Shown here: positions 44,626 through 53,543 of the stretch, piece after piece | How the letters are laid out: every line of letters begins with the position of its first letter | Numbering within the stretch: the first letter of the stretch is position 1 | Made by a program: the position numbers and the translations under genes | The notes under the pieces: model-generated | Told to the model about the DNA's origin: nothing | The model's input: only the letters and a program-made list of their open reading frames with translations | Databases searched by the model: none | Assembly (NCBI RefSeq): GCF_001968815.1 | Contig: NZ_MIEQ01000061.1 | Location: 62,001 to 126,000 of the forward strand | Length of the DNA: 64,000 bases | DNA from: Motiliproteus sp. MSK22-1 | GTDB lineage: Bacteria; Pseudomonadota; Gammaproteobacteria; Pseudomonadales; Balneatricaceae | Direction: 5' to 3'

Positions 44626-46503
44626 ATGTTGGGAAGATGTCATGGCTTACAATTATCGACAGGAATACCACCATTTATGGGATTAATACGTCCATTTCAG
44701 TTATGGACGCTGCTGTTTATCTTAGTGGCAATGAGTACCACAGCCCTCTACGGTATTTTTCTCGCTACCGACGCTGTGCGTCAGGAAGCCAGAGAGCAGT
44801 TTTTCCAACAGTACAACCGCCAGCAGCTGCTGATGGCGGAACAGGCCTCTGCGGCACTGGAAGTATTCTTTGTCAGTCTTAACCGCAGCCTGGGCCTGGT
44901 CACCAGCCTCTTTGAAGATCACCCGGTTGATAATAACCGGGCCCGGGAAATCCAGGGCAGCCTGTTCAAGTTAAATGAAAGCCTTGCCGATTCAGCCATT
45001 ATTGATTTGGTGGTTTTTGATTCTAAAGGAACCGTGGTTGCCATTCAGCCCTCCGACCCTTATACCCTGGGACGTAACTATGCCTGGAGAGATTATTACC
45101 TCTGGGCCAGAGACACAGGTAAACCTGGACAGATGTATGTATCTCCTTTTCTGAAATTGGAGGGGGGTCAGAATCGAGGCGACAAAGCCCTTATCGTTGC
45201 TCAGGGCATCTACTCACCAGACAGCAGCTTTAAAGGCGTTGCGATGTTTACCGTCAACTTTGACGAACTGGCAAGAAAGCACATTTTACCTGTTCGTCTT
45301 GGAGAAAATGGATACGCGTGGCTGGCAGATATTAACAACAAGACCCTGTTAGTGGACCCTCATGGAGCCGTCGCAGGACGTAGCTTTGAAGAAGCATTTT
45401 TACCCCAATGGCCCAAACTGTATTCATTACTCACCTCTGCTCAATATGGCGGCAGTGGCACCGATTGGTACAGCTATGAGGACCCGACTGATCACAGTCA
45501 AGCAGTACGAAAGCTGCTCGGCTATCAGATCCTGGAACTTAGCGATCATCTCTGGTTTATCGGTGTTGCAACACCTGAGCGAGAGGTCGATAAGCTGCTC
45601 TCCTCCTTCCTGCGCCGTCAGGAAACAGTATCCCTGACTCTGGTTATCAGCATTCTGGCAGTAACCGTTGTTGTCAGTGGCCTGCTACTGGCCTGGAATC
45701 GGATGCTATCCCGTCGTGTTGATGCCAGGACCAGCGCCCTGGCGAAAGCCCGATCACAACTTGAGCATACCTTCGACGAACTATTGGAATCCAAGAAACT
45801 CGCAGCTGTTGGCCATTTAGCCTTAGGGCTCACTCATGAGATCCGTAACCCGTTATCGGCAATACGTATGAACATCAAAATGATCAGAAAAAAATGGCAA
45901 CCGGAAGGTCGGCTGCAGGAACACTTTTCCATTATTGATGATGAAATACTGCGGTTAAACCGATTACTGAGTGATGTGATGGACTTTGCTCGCCCGGGCC
46001 CACTGCGACTGGAAAAACAGAACCTGAACGATATAGTCCAGCGAGTTAATCTGCTTCTTACCCAACGTTTTGAAGAAGAACAGGTAGCCATAGAAACTCG
46101 TATGCCCAATCCTTTGCTGGTGGTGTGCGACGCGGAACAAATTGAACAAGTGTTACTGAACCTGATTATTAACGCTCTGGACGCGATGAAAGAAATAGAG
46201 ACAGAAAAACAGCTGTCCATTGTCGGCAGTTGCAAAGGTAATCAGGTATTTATCCGGGTAACCGACAATGGTTGCGGTATTCGACCAGAAGATCGTGATA
46301 AATTGTTTGATCCTTTCTATACAACAAAACCTGCTGGCGGAGGATTGGGACTCTGTAATTTACAGGGGATATTATTACGACATCAGGGTGCTGTGGATAT
46401 TGTCGAAAAAGAAGGACCTGGAACCTGTTTCAGAATACGTCTCCCTATCACACCAACGGCAATGGCCAACAAAGACGATTTAACAGATACGGGACATTTT
46501 TGA
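44626..46503 (+). CDS. NtrB-like sensor histidine kinase with extracytoplasmic Cache domain
   Basis: With the start taken at ATG 44626 the protein has 625 residues: helix 1 (about 26-46), a double-Cache-like periplasmic sensor (47-335; LVVFDSKGTVVAIQPSD, GYAWLADINNKTLLVDPHG), helix 2 (337-357) and a kinase core. The H-box is LTHEIRNPLSAIR (His404), the N-box LLNLIINALDAM, and the ATP lid DNGCGIRPED and GGGLGLCNLQGI. The open frame continues 69 codons upstream to a TTG, but that part has no family character; Met at 44677 is another option. It autophosphorylates on sensing a ligand and hands the phosphate to the regulator encoded 3 bases later. Confidence 0.88.
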   Translation: MLGRCHGLQLSTGIPPFMGLIRPFQLWTLLFILVAMSTTALYGIFLATDAVRQEAREQFFQQYNRQQLLMAEQASAALEVFFVSLNRSLGLVTSLFEDHPVDNNRAREIQGSLFKLNESLADSAIIDLVVFDSKGTVVAIQPSDPYTLGRNYAWRDYYLWARDTGKPGQMYVSPFLKLEGGQNRGDKALIVAQGIYSPDSSFKGVAMFTVNFDELARKHILPVRLGENGYAWLADINNKTLLVDPHGAVAGRSFEEAFLPQWPKLYSLLTSAQYGGSGTDWYSYEDPTDHSQAVRKLLGYQILELSDHLWFIGVATPEREVDKLLSSFLRRQETVSLTLVISILAVTVVVSGLLLAWNRMLSRRVDARTSALAKARSQLEHTFDELLESKKLAAVGHLALGLTHEIRNPLSAIRMNIKMIRKKWQPEGRLQEHFSIIDDEILRLNRLLSDVMDFARPGPLRLEKQNLNDIVQRVNLLLTQRFEEEQVAIETRMPNPLLVVCDAEQIEQVLLNLIINALDAMKEIETEKQLSIVGSCKGNQVFIRVTDNGCGIRPEDRDKLFDPFYTTKPAGGGLGLCNLQGILLRHQGAVDIVEKEGPGTCFRIRLPITPTAMANKDDLTDTGHF

Positions 46504-46505
46504 TC

Positions 46506-47903
46506 ATGACTCATACCCCTTCAGCGGAAACCGCTCAGACCAAGGAGTCCAGAGACAAAGCACTGGTCATCGATGATGATCCCTCTATCCGCCGATCACT
46601 GGAGCTTCATTTAATTGATGAAGGTTTTGACATCATATCCGCAGAAGACGGTGAACAAGGGGTAAAAGCAGCCCTGGAAAACAGTGTTGATTTTGTGCTG
46701 CTGGATCTACGCTTACCAAAGCTTGATGGATTTGAAGTCCTTAAACAAATCAAAGCGGGAAAGCCTGCCCTTCCGGTAATTGTCATCACCGCATTTGACG
46801 ACATGCAAACCGCAATCAAGGCAATCCGTCTGGGAGCAATTGATCATCTGGGTAAACCACTGGATCTGGACCAACTCGACGAAGTCATCAAAAAAATACA
46901 GCAGATAGCCATACTGTCGGAAAAAGGCATCAGCCTGTCCGATACTCCGGAATGTAGTTTTGAACCCAATACTATTGTCGGGCGCAGTCGGGCCATGAAG
47001 CAGGTATTCAAGACCATAGGAGCCGTAGCAGATTCCAGAGACACAGTGCTGATTCAGGGAGCCAGCGGCACAGGTAAGGAAATGGTTGCCCGAGCACTGC
47101 ACTTTAACAGCCAGTATCACGACCGCCCCTTTATCCCGATCGTCTGCTCAGCCCTGGCGGCCAACATTCTGGAAAGCGAGTTGTTTGGGCACGAAAAAGG
47201 CGCCTTTACCGGAGCCCATCAGAGTAAACCGGGGAAGTTTGAACTGGCCCAAGGCGGAACCTTATTTTTGGATGAAATTTCAGAAATCTCCGCCGAAATC
47301 CAATTAAAACTCTTACGCTTTCTACAGGAGAAAGAGTTCGAACGGGTTGGTGGTATCAAGACGATTAAAGCCGATGTCCGGGTCATTGTTGCCACTAACA
47401 AAGACCTTGGTGAACTGGTGTCTAAGGGAGAGTTTCGGCAAGACCTGTTCTACCGACTGCGGGTTGTTACGATTGAACTCTCATCCTTAAAAGAACGTAC
47501 TGAGGATATACCCTTATTAGTGCCCTATTTCCTCGAAAAAATACGCCGAGAAACCGGAAAAGAAATATCCGTCGTTCCCCAGGAGATAATGGACCGTATA
47601 CAAAGCCACCCTTGGCCCGGCAATATTCGCGAGCTTGAGAATGCTCTTCGCCGCGCAGTGCTGCTATCACCTGGGAATGTGTTGTTGCCAGAAACGTTGC
47701 AACTGGAGGGAGCGATTGATAGCACCCGACTGCCGTTACAGATTAAAACCATGCAGGAAGTCGAGCGGGAACATATCGAAAATATCATGGCGTATACAGG
47801 CTACGAAAAAAAACGCGCTGCAGAGATTCTCAATATGTCCCGACCCACTCTCGATAAAAGAATCAAGGAATACCGGATTAGCAAACCCGGTAAGCCGAGC
47901 TAG
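46506..47903 (+). CDS. Sigma-54-dependent response regulator (NtrC family)
   Basis: The 465-residue protein has a receiver domain (about 18-130, acidic pocket DDD 23-25, phospho-acceptor Asp67 in VLLDLRLP), an AAA+ domain (Walker A GASGTGKE, GAFTGAH for sigma-54 contact, Walker B GGTLFLDEI, arginine fingers near FRQDLFYRL) and a C-terminal Fis-type helix-turn-helix (RAAEILNMSRPTLDKRIKEY). The ATG at 46506 lies 3 bases after the kinase stop; an overlapping TTG at 46500 is less likely. It should activate sigma-54 promoters when phosphorylated; the ligase promoter at 44037 is the nearest candidate. Confidence 0.93.
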   Translation: MTHTPSAETAQTKESRDKALVIDDDPSIRRSLELHLIDEGFDIISAEDGEQGVKAALENSVDFVLLDLRLPKLDGFEVLKQIKAGKPALPVIVITAFDDMQTAIKAIRLGAIDHLGKPLDLDQLDEVIKKIQQIAILSEKGISLSDTPECSFEPNTIVGRSRAMKQVFKTIGAVADSRDTVLIQGASGTGKEMVARALHFNSQYHDRPFIPIVCSALAANILESELFGHEKGAFTGAHQSKPGKFELAQGGTLFLDEISEISAEIQLKLLRFLQEKEFERVGGIKTIKADVRVIVATNKDLGELVSKGEFRQDLFYRLRVVTIELSSLKERTEDIPLLVPYFLEKIRRETGKEISVVPQEIMDRIQSHPWPGNIRELENALRRAVLLSPGNVLLPETLQLEGAIDSTRLPLQIKTMQEVEREHIENIMAYTGYEKKRAAEILNMSRPTLDKRIKEYRISKPGKPS

Positions 47904-47970
47904 ACTGATGGCTATTAGAACTATCTAAAACAACCCAACCAGAACTACTAGAACAGCCCGTCCTTAACAG

Positions 47971-48267
47971 TTAACCCACCTGACTCATTTCATTCACAGT
48001 AAAGGAAGCTACAGAACCTTCAGTCGCTGCCAGATAAGCCTTCAGATGGGCAGTATTCATATGATCCTGCCACAGCTCCCTGGATTTCCAATTTTCAAAA
48101 AACACAAAAACTTCTGGATTCTCATTATCCTGGTGCAAGTCATACTGCAGGCACCCTGGCTCTTTGCGAGTTGGCTCTATTAACTTCAACAGCTCTGCCT
48201 TCACCAAATCAGCGTTCCCCTTCTCCGCTTCAATTCGGGCCACTATTGTTAAATTAGTCTTGATCAT
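47971..48267 (-). CDS. ABM-domain monooxygenase (YgiN-like putative quinol monooxygenase)
   Basis: The 98-residue protein matches the antibiotic biosynthesis monooxygenase domain: LTIVARIEAEKGNADLVKAEL, the EPGCLQYDLHQDNENPEVFVFFENW core and a final LKAYLAATEG. Such small dimeric ferredoxin-fold proteins oxidise quinols or related aromatics without a cofactor, or act on unknown substrates. It lies 65 bases downstream of the quinone-oxidoreductase-like gene on the same strand, divergent from a LysR gene. The pair looks like a reactive quinone or electrophile response unit. Confidence 0.85.
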   Translation of the reverse strand: MIKTNLTIVARIEAEKGNADLVKAELLKLIEPTRKEPGCLQYDLHQDNENPEVFVFFENWKSRELWQDHMNTAHLKAYLAATEGSVASFTVNEMSQVG

Positions 48268-48332
48268 TGACTCACTCTTTCCTTGTTAATATTAATAGTT
48301 AATAAAGCCTGTCCAGTACAGGAAGTGGCAGT

Positions 48333-49376
48333 TTAGAACCCTTCCAACACAACTTTACCAATCGCTTTTCCACTCTCGATATGAATATGTGCACGTCTCA
48401 GATTGTCAGCATTGATAGTGCCATAATTTTCACCCAAAGTGGTCTTAAGAATATCCCTATCAATCATCCCGGCCACTGAGTTTAGTAACTCACCTTGTTT
48501 ATCAATATCTTCTGTGTTGAACATGGAACGGGTAAACATCAATTCCCAATGCAGCGACAAAGATTTTCTTTTCAATTGCAAAACGTCCAACTCCTGGGGT
48601 TGCGGATCATCAATCAATGCAAACCGCCCCTGAGGAGCCAGAACCTCAACCAATTGTCCAAAGTGCTGGCCAGTGTGGGTCAGACTGATTACATCTGTCA
48701 CACTGTCAATACCGATGCGTGCTAACTCTTCGCTAAGCTCCTTACTGTGATCAATAACATGATCAGCTCCCAAATTACTCACCCACTCCTGACTGCTGGG
48801 TCTTGAGGCGGTGCCTATGACCGTGGCATCGGTTAACTTCGTTGCCAACTGGGTCAGTATCGACCCCACTCCACCAGCAGCTCCGACAATAAGAAGACGC
48901 CGATCCCCCCTTTTGGTAGCCTTTACTTTATGCCCAGGCTCCAGCCGATCAAATTTTAATCTGTCAAACAACAGCTCCCAAGCCGTAATTGCAGTGAGTG
49001 GGACAGCTGCCGCCTGCGAATCTGACAGGGTTTTTGGTTTATGCCCAACAATCCGTTCATCCACCAGATGGTATTCGCTATTCGCACCAGGACGGGTAAT
49101 ATCCCCGGCATACCACACTTTATCCCCCACCTGGAAACGTTCTGTGTTTTCACCGACTGCAACCACCTCTCCGGCAACATCCCAACCCAAAACCTTATGC
49201 TCACCATTTTGTGGTTCAGCATTCTTACGAACTTTGGTATCCACTGGATTAACCGAAATAGCATTAACTTTTACCAGTAGGTCACGACCGGTTGCAGTAG
49301 GCGTTGGTATTTCAATATCCATCAGCGCATCATCTTCAGTGATCGCCAAAGATTGCAGGTATCCAATTGCTTTCAT
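48333..49376 (-). CDS. Zinc-type alcohol dehydrogenase-like / quinone oxidoreductase family protein
   Basis: The 347-residue medium-chain dehydrogenase/reductase has the GroES-like domain (VKVNAISVNPVDTKVR, LGWDVAGEVVAVGENTERFQVGDKV) and a Rossmann domain with LLIVGAAGGVGSILTQLA for NADPH. The cysteine-rich structural zinc lobe is absent, as in quinone oxidoreductases of the ZADH/YogA type. They reduce quinones or reactive enals in the cytosol. The ATG at 49376 has GGAG 8 bases upstream; the frame runs 17 codons further without a site. It is divergent from the LysR regulator, its likely controller. Confidence 0.88.
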   Translation of the reverse strand: MKAIGYLQSLAITEDDALMDIEIPTPTATGRDLLVKVNAISVNPVDTKVRKNAEPQNGEHKVLGWDVAGEVVAVGENTERFQVGDKVWYAGDITRPGANSEYHLVDERIVGHKPKTLSDSQAAAVPLTAITAWELLFDRLKFDRLEPGHKVKATKRGDRRLLIVGAAGGVGSILTQLATKLTDATVIGTASRPSSQEWVSNLGADHVIDHSKELSEELARIGIDSVTDVISLTHTGQHFGQLVEVLAPQGRFALIDDPQPQELDVLQLKRKSLSLHWELMFTRSMFNTEDIDKQGELLNSVAGMIDRDILKTTLGENYGTINADNLRRAHIHIESGKAIGKVVLEGF

Positions 49377-49466
49377 AACAGTATCTCCAATAACTTTCTC
49401 ACAGCTTCCCAATTTGAAGAGGCTCAAATTAACAGGCCCTGATGTTTTCGTCTGAATGCATTATCA

Positions 49467-49477
49467 GTTACACTAAC
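49467..49477. promoter_or_regulatory. Possible LysR operator in the divergent promoter region
   Basis: GTTACACTAAC is a short dyad (GTTA and TAAC around CAC) in the 151-base gap between the quinone-oxidoreductase-like gene and the lysR gene. Its T-N-A layout and position fit a LysR-type binding box, but no second copy was seen, so this is a weak call. Confidence 0.3.
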
Positions 49478-49527
49478 CAATCTGAAAACAGAGTAATAAT
49501 TTAATTTATTTCAAAATATTTTTGACA

Positions 49528-50436
49528 ATGAATACAGCAGATCTTTCACTTTTTGTTCGCACTGCCGACACTGGCAGCATCACGGCATCTGCACGACAGC
49601 TGGATATTTCACCAGCTGCAGCCAGTGCGGCATTAAAGCGATTGGAAAAACAGCTGGAAACTGAGTTATTTATTCGGTCAACACGTCAGCTGAGAATCAC
49701 TGCCGAAGGCGAACGCTTTTTACTTTACTGCCGTCGGGCATTAGAGGCGCTGGATGAAGGCAAAACCTCCCTGAGGGTTATGCGAGGAGAAATCTCCGGG
49801 CGATTACGATTCTCTGTATCCTCGGATCTGGGACGAAACCTAGTGTTACCCTGGCTTGATGAAATGATGGAAGATCATCCCGATTTATCATTGCAACTGA
49901 GCGTTGGCGATTCGTTATCTGACTTTTACCTCGACCGAGTGGATATCGCCCTGCGGTACGGCGAGCCTGAAGACTCATCAATGGTCGCTTTCCAGATCAC
50001 CACAGTTGATCGTGTTATCTGCGCATCCCCAGACTATCTGGAAAAATTTGGCAAACCAACGCACCCCAATGATTTGAAGCATCACAACTGCCTGCGCTAC
50101 CGGTTGGATAACCAAGTCTATGATGAGTGGGAACTCAATAATAGTGATGGCACCTATAAGGTAAAAGTTAAGAGCAACCGTTTGTGTAATGATGCCGATA
50201 TTGTTCGCCGCTGGGCAGTTGCAGGCAAAGGTATCGCCTTCAAATCCCGCCTGGATATGATAGCTGATTTACAGTCTGGTCGAGTTGTAGAGTTACTGAC
50301 AGATTATAACTCCGCTCCACTAACCCTTTGGTTAGTTTGCCCAACACGCAAACAGGTCACCCCCACGGCCTTGATGCTTCGGGATATGCTACGCGAGAAG
50401 TGCGCTGATCTGAAAGACCTCATGACACCCTGCTGA
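49528..50436 (+). CDS. LysR-family transcriptional regulator
   Basis: The 302-residue protein has the LysR N-terminal winged helix (MNTADLSLFVRTADTGSIT, helix-turn-helix about residues 15-40 with ARQLDISPAAASAALKRLEK) and an effector domain with GRLRFSVSSDLGRNLVLPWL and VDIALRYGEPEDSSM. The CrgA/AaeR-like subgroup often controls divergent oxidoreductases. The ATG at 49528 was chosen over a TTG two codons upstream. It probably regulates the divergent dehydrogenase-ABM pair and itself. Confidence 0.92.
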   Translation: MNTADLSLFVRTADTGSITASARQLDISPAAASAALKRLEKQLETELFIRSTRQLRITAEGERFLLYCRRALEALDEGKTSLRVMRGEISGRLRFSVSSDLGRNLVLPWLDEMMEDHPDLSLQLSVGDSLSDFYLDRVDIALRYGEPEDSSMVAFQITTVDRVICASPDYLEKFGKPTHPNDLKHHNCLRYRLDNQVYDEWELNNSDGTYKVKVKSNRLCNDADIVRRWAVAGKGIAFKSRLDMIADLQSGRVVELLTDYNSAPLTLWLVCPTRKQVTPTALMLRDMLREKCADLKDLMTPC

Positions 50437-50862
50437 CAGCAGAGGTAATCATGGATAGGTTTTGTAAACAGCTAATCCTTAGCTGCTGGTTTTTACCCTG
50501 ATCGAAGCGGTCTAGACATGTTTTAAGACTAGATCAAAAAACCAAAAAGCAAGACCTGGCCCCGATCGTTCGCTTTCTCCTCTCAAAGTAAAGCGCTTTA
50601 GCCCCTTATTGGCTTCCTGGTTTCCGAATACCGGTTCCGTAGTGTTTGAAGCACGTCATCCCTTGATTCGTCAGCGGTTAAACTCTTTTTGTCGAGTTTG
50701 CGAGACTGCGTCCCATGTGCCAGAGGCTTGAGGGCTTTTCCATCAGCCTCAAATAATATTTTTATCAAAAAATTGGCAATTCTGTAGATAGGCCGAAGCG
50801 TCTGTTGTTTCTCGGATGATTTTCTTCTAGACATTAGTAATCTGTAGGCAAAAACGGTGTAT
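50437..50862. other. Convergent intergenic region after lysR and ppk1
   Basis: These 426 bases separate convergent genes. No classical terminator with a T tract was found; TCTAG/CTAGA arms near 50510-50535 form only a weak stem, and AAAGCGCTTT near 50591 is a short palindrome. A minus-strand frame (50598-50834 from an internal ATG, about 78 residues, very basic, overlapping the end of ppk1 if read from its first codon) has no ribosome-binding site and no recognisable domain. Confidence 0.45.
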
Positions 50863-53163
50863 TCAGTTAGCAAAACGTTCCAGCAACTTCTGCTGGGCAC
50901 TGATGGGCTCCGCCCCTTCGGTTAACTGACACCGCTGATAGCTACCATCCTCCTTTAATTCCCACGCCTGGGTGTTATCGCTCAAATAGAGTTCCAGATC
51001 TCTCAGGGCACGCTGGGCCAGTTTGGAATTCAGTATCGGAAAACAGGTCTCGACTCGATGAAGCATGTTTCGTTCCATCAGATCAGCACTGGCGTTATAA
51101 AGCTGCGGCTCCCCATCGTTGCTGAAATAAAAGGTACGATTATGTTCAAGGAATCGACCGACAATAGAGCGCACCCTTATATTCTCGGAGACGCCCTTCA
51201 CGCCGGGCCTAAGACTACACATTCCACGCACAATCAGATCAATCTGTACACCCGCTTGAGACGCTCGATACAGAGCCCGAATCAACCGGGGCTCTGTCAA
51301 CCCGTTAGCTTTTAAAATTATTCTGGCAGGCTTTCCTTCCCTGGCGAAACGCGCCTCTCTGAGGATCAGCTCCAACAAGGATTTATGTAGGGTAAAGGGA
51401 GCGCTTAAGAGCATTTTCAGGCGTCTTATTTTCCCCATCCCGGTTAGCTGTTGAAATAGTTTCAGTACATCGTTGCCTACTGCTTTATTTGAAGTGAGCA
51501 AGCTGTAGTCAGTGTAGGTCCGTGCCGTTCCGGCATGATAGTTTCCAGTTCCAAGATGAACGTAATGGTGGAACTCCCCGTCTTCGCGACGAACAACCAA
51601 AGTCATTTTAGAGTGAGTTTTATAGCCAACAACGCCATAGACCACTAGTGCCCCGGCTTCCTGCAAGCGGCTAGCCAGCGCAAGGTTGTTCGCTTCATCA
51701 AATCGGGCACGCAACTCGATAACCGCAGTAACTTCCTTTCCCTTTCGGGCAGCTTCAACCAATGCGCTGATAATCTCTGACTCAGCACTTGTCCGGTATA
51801 GAGTCTGGCGAATCGATAGCGCTTCAGGATCCTGGGCCGCCAGGCGCAGCAGATCAACAACCGGGGAGAATGATTCAAAGGGATGAAGCAACAAAAAGTC
51901 CTGTTGTTTCAACGCATCAAACAGGTTTTTATTAGTCTGCAATCGCTTAGGCAGTCCGGGGCTAAAGGGAGCATAAGATAGCTCGGGCCGATCCACCAAT
52001 TGAATAATTTGCATCATACGAATCAAATTTACCGGTCCATTGACACGATAGACTTCTGTTTCACTGAGATTAAATTGCTTCAGTAAGAATTCCACTAATG
52101 GTTCAGGGCATTTATGAGAAATCTCCAGACGCACAGCATCACCATAACGACGACTGTGAAGCTCTCCTCTCAATGTTCGGGCCAGATCTTCAACTTCTTC
52201 CTGATCAAAAACCAAGTCGGCGTTACGGGTCAACCGAAACTGGAAGCAGCCTAGAACATCCATACCCGGAAATAAATCATCAGCAAACTCATGAATGATT
52301 GAAGAAAGAAAAACCAAATAATTACCACCATCCTTTACCAGCTCTTGTGGCAAAGTAATTAATCGAGGAAGAGAGCGCGGTGCAGGAATAATAGCTAAAC
52401 CACTGTCCCGGCCAAACGCATCTTTACCATCCAATGAAACAATGAAATTTAAACTTTTATTAATCAGCCGCGGAAAAGGATGAGAGGGGTCTAAACCCAG
52501 AGGACTGATCACCGGCAAAATATGACTGGCAAAGTACTTCTTAATCCAGGCCCGTTGATCCTTACTCCATTCACTTCGACGTAAACAATAAATATTCTGC
52601 TGGTTAAGCGCAGGAAACAGGATTTCATTAAGAATCTTGTACTGGCGCTCCACTAACTCATGACAACTATTACGAATCTGGTGGAGCACATCCCGGGGGT
52701 GCATGCCATCAACTCCCGCTTTCTCACGACCGTATTTCACCTGGTGCATCAATTCCGCGACACGAATCTCAAAGAACTCATCCAGATTACTGGAGAAAAT
52801 CAGCAGGAACATCAGCCGTTCGAGCAAAGGATGGGTCTCATCAAGCGATTGCTCAAGAACACGCCGGCTGAATTCCAAATGGCTCAACTGTCGATTGATG
52901 TAATACTGACTGTCATTCAGATCGATAGCACTGTCTGTACCTTCAGACGCTGGAGCAAACGGGGCCACAACTTCAATAGGCGATGAAGGTACCGATACAG
53001 CTATGGGATCCGGTTGAGCCCTGAGAGGCTGTGTCGAAGATGACAGATTAACTTCAGGCTGAAGCCCGTCAGAGGAATGATGAGCCGAATCAGCTACATT
53101 CGCATCAGAGCCCGGATCAGTTATTTTATGAGCCTCCTTATGGACGGGTTCAGAACGTTTCAT
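50863..53163 (-). CDS. ppk1: Polyphosphate kinase 1
   Basis: PPK1 reversibly transfers the gamma phosphate of ATP to polyphosphate. The 766-residue protein has the four-domain PPK layout: YYINRQLSHLEFSRRVLEQS (about 87-106), SSNLDEFFEIRVAEL, TLYRTSAESEIISALVEAA, the phosphorylated histidine in GYKTHSKMTLVV (His517), and YVHLGTGNYHAGTARTYTDY. An extra 80 residues at the N-terminus are low-complexity and unlike the family. The ATG has AGAGG 5 bases upstream. It is last in a phosphate operon after the Na/Pi cotransporter and a coiled-coil gene, which suggests imported phosphate is directed into polyphosphate. Confidence 0.95.
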   Translation of the reverse strand: MKRSEPVHKEAHKITDPGSDANVADSAHHSSDGLQPEVNLSSSTQPLRAQPDPIAVSVPSSPIEVVAPFAPASEGTDSAIDLNDSQYYINRQLSHLEFSRRVLEQSLDETHPLLERLMFLLIFSSNLDEFFEIRVAELMHQVKYGREKAGVDGMHPRDVLHQIRNSCHELVERQYKILNEILFPALNQQNIYCLRRSEWSKDQRAWIKKYFASHILPVISPLGLDPSHPFPRLINKSLNFIVSLDGKDAFGRDSGLAIIPAPRSLPRLITLPQELVKDGGNYLVFLSSIIHEFADDLFPGMDVLGCFQFRLTRNADLVFDQEEVEDLARTLRGELHSRRYGDAVRLEISHKCPEPLVEFLLKQFNLSETEVYRVNGPVNLIRMMQIIQLVDRPELSYAPFSPGLPKRLQTNKNLFDALKQQDFLLLHPFESFSPVVDLLRLAAQDPEALSIRQTLYRTSAESEIISALVEAARKGKEVTAVIELRARFDEANNLALASRLQEAGALVVYGVVGYKTHSKMTLVVRREDGEFHHYVHLGTGNYHAGTARTYTDYSLLTSNKAVGNDVLKLFQQLTGMGKIRRLKMLLSAPFTLHKSLLELILREARFAREGKPARIILKANGLTEPRLIRALYRASQAGVQIDLIVRGMCSLRPGVKGVSENIRVRSIVGRFLEHNRTFYFSNDGEPQLYNASADLMERNMLHRVETCFPILNSKLAQRALRDLELYLSDNTQAWELKEDGSYQRCQLTEGAEPISAQQKLLERFAN

Positions 53164-53227
53164 TTGTACCTCTCATCATAAAAAACAGGACCTTTCTCCG
53201 AAGAGCATCCCTTTTTCCGGGCACTTG

Positions 53228-53494
53228 CTATTCCCGTTCAGGGGAGTCACTGAGATGCAGACTCTTTAATAAATCCAGTCCCTTCTTTCGTTGGCTATGG
53301 ACCAGACTGATCTTTTTTTCCAGTTTTTTCCGGGCCTTTGGATCATGCTCATTTTCCAGTCTTGACTTTAATACCGTCTCTTTTTTTTTCAGCTTATCAA
53401 GCACTTCTCTCAAGGAGTCGGTCTGCCTTTGCACATCCCGAAGATCACTATCGAAAAAAGCTCTGATTTTACTCAGCAGTTTTTTGGTCTTCAC
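53228..53494 (-). CDS. Small coiled-coil protein between Na/Pi cotransporter and ppk1
   Basis: The 88-residue protein is rich in Lys, Glu and Leu. A long predicted coiled coil runs from about residue 15 to 80 (LREVLDKLKKKETVLKSRLE and KARKKLEKKISLVHSQRKKG). It has no membrane helix or known domain. It lies 49 bases after the cotransporter gene and 64 bases before ppk1 on the same strand. The basic surface could bind polyphosphate or nucleic acid, but this is only a guess from charge and position. Confidence 0.6.
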   Translation of the reverse strand: MKTKKLLSKIRAFFDSDLRDVQRQTDSLREVLDKLKKKETVLKSRLENEHDPKARKKLEKKISLVHSQRKKGLDLLKSLHLSDSPERE

Positions 53495-53543
53495 CTTCCT
53501 GCCTCCATCCCGATAGCCTCATTGAGTACAACCGCAACTCTAA

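Noticed and set aside
50598-50900. Minus-strand 100-codon frame after ppk1
   Set aside because: It overlaps the end of ppk1, has no ribosome-binding site at any start, a very basic composition and no recognisable domain; described only as intergenic.
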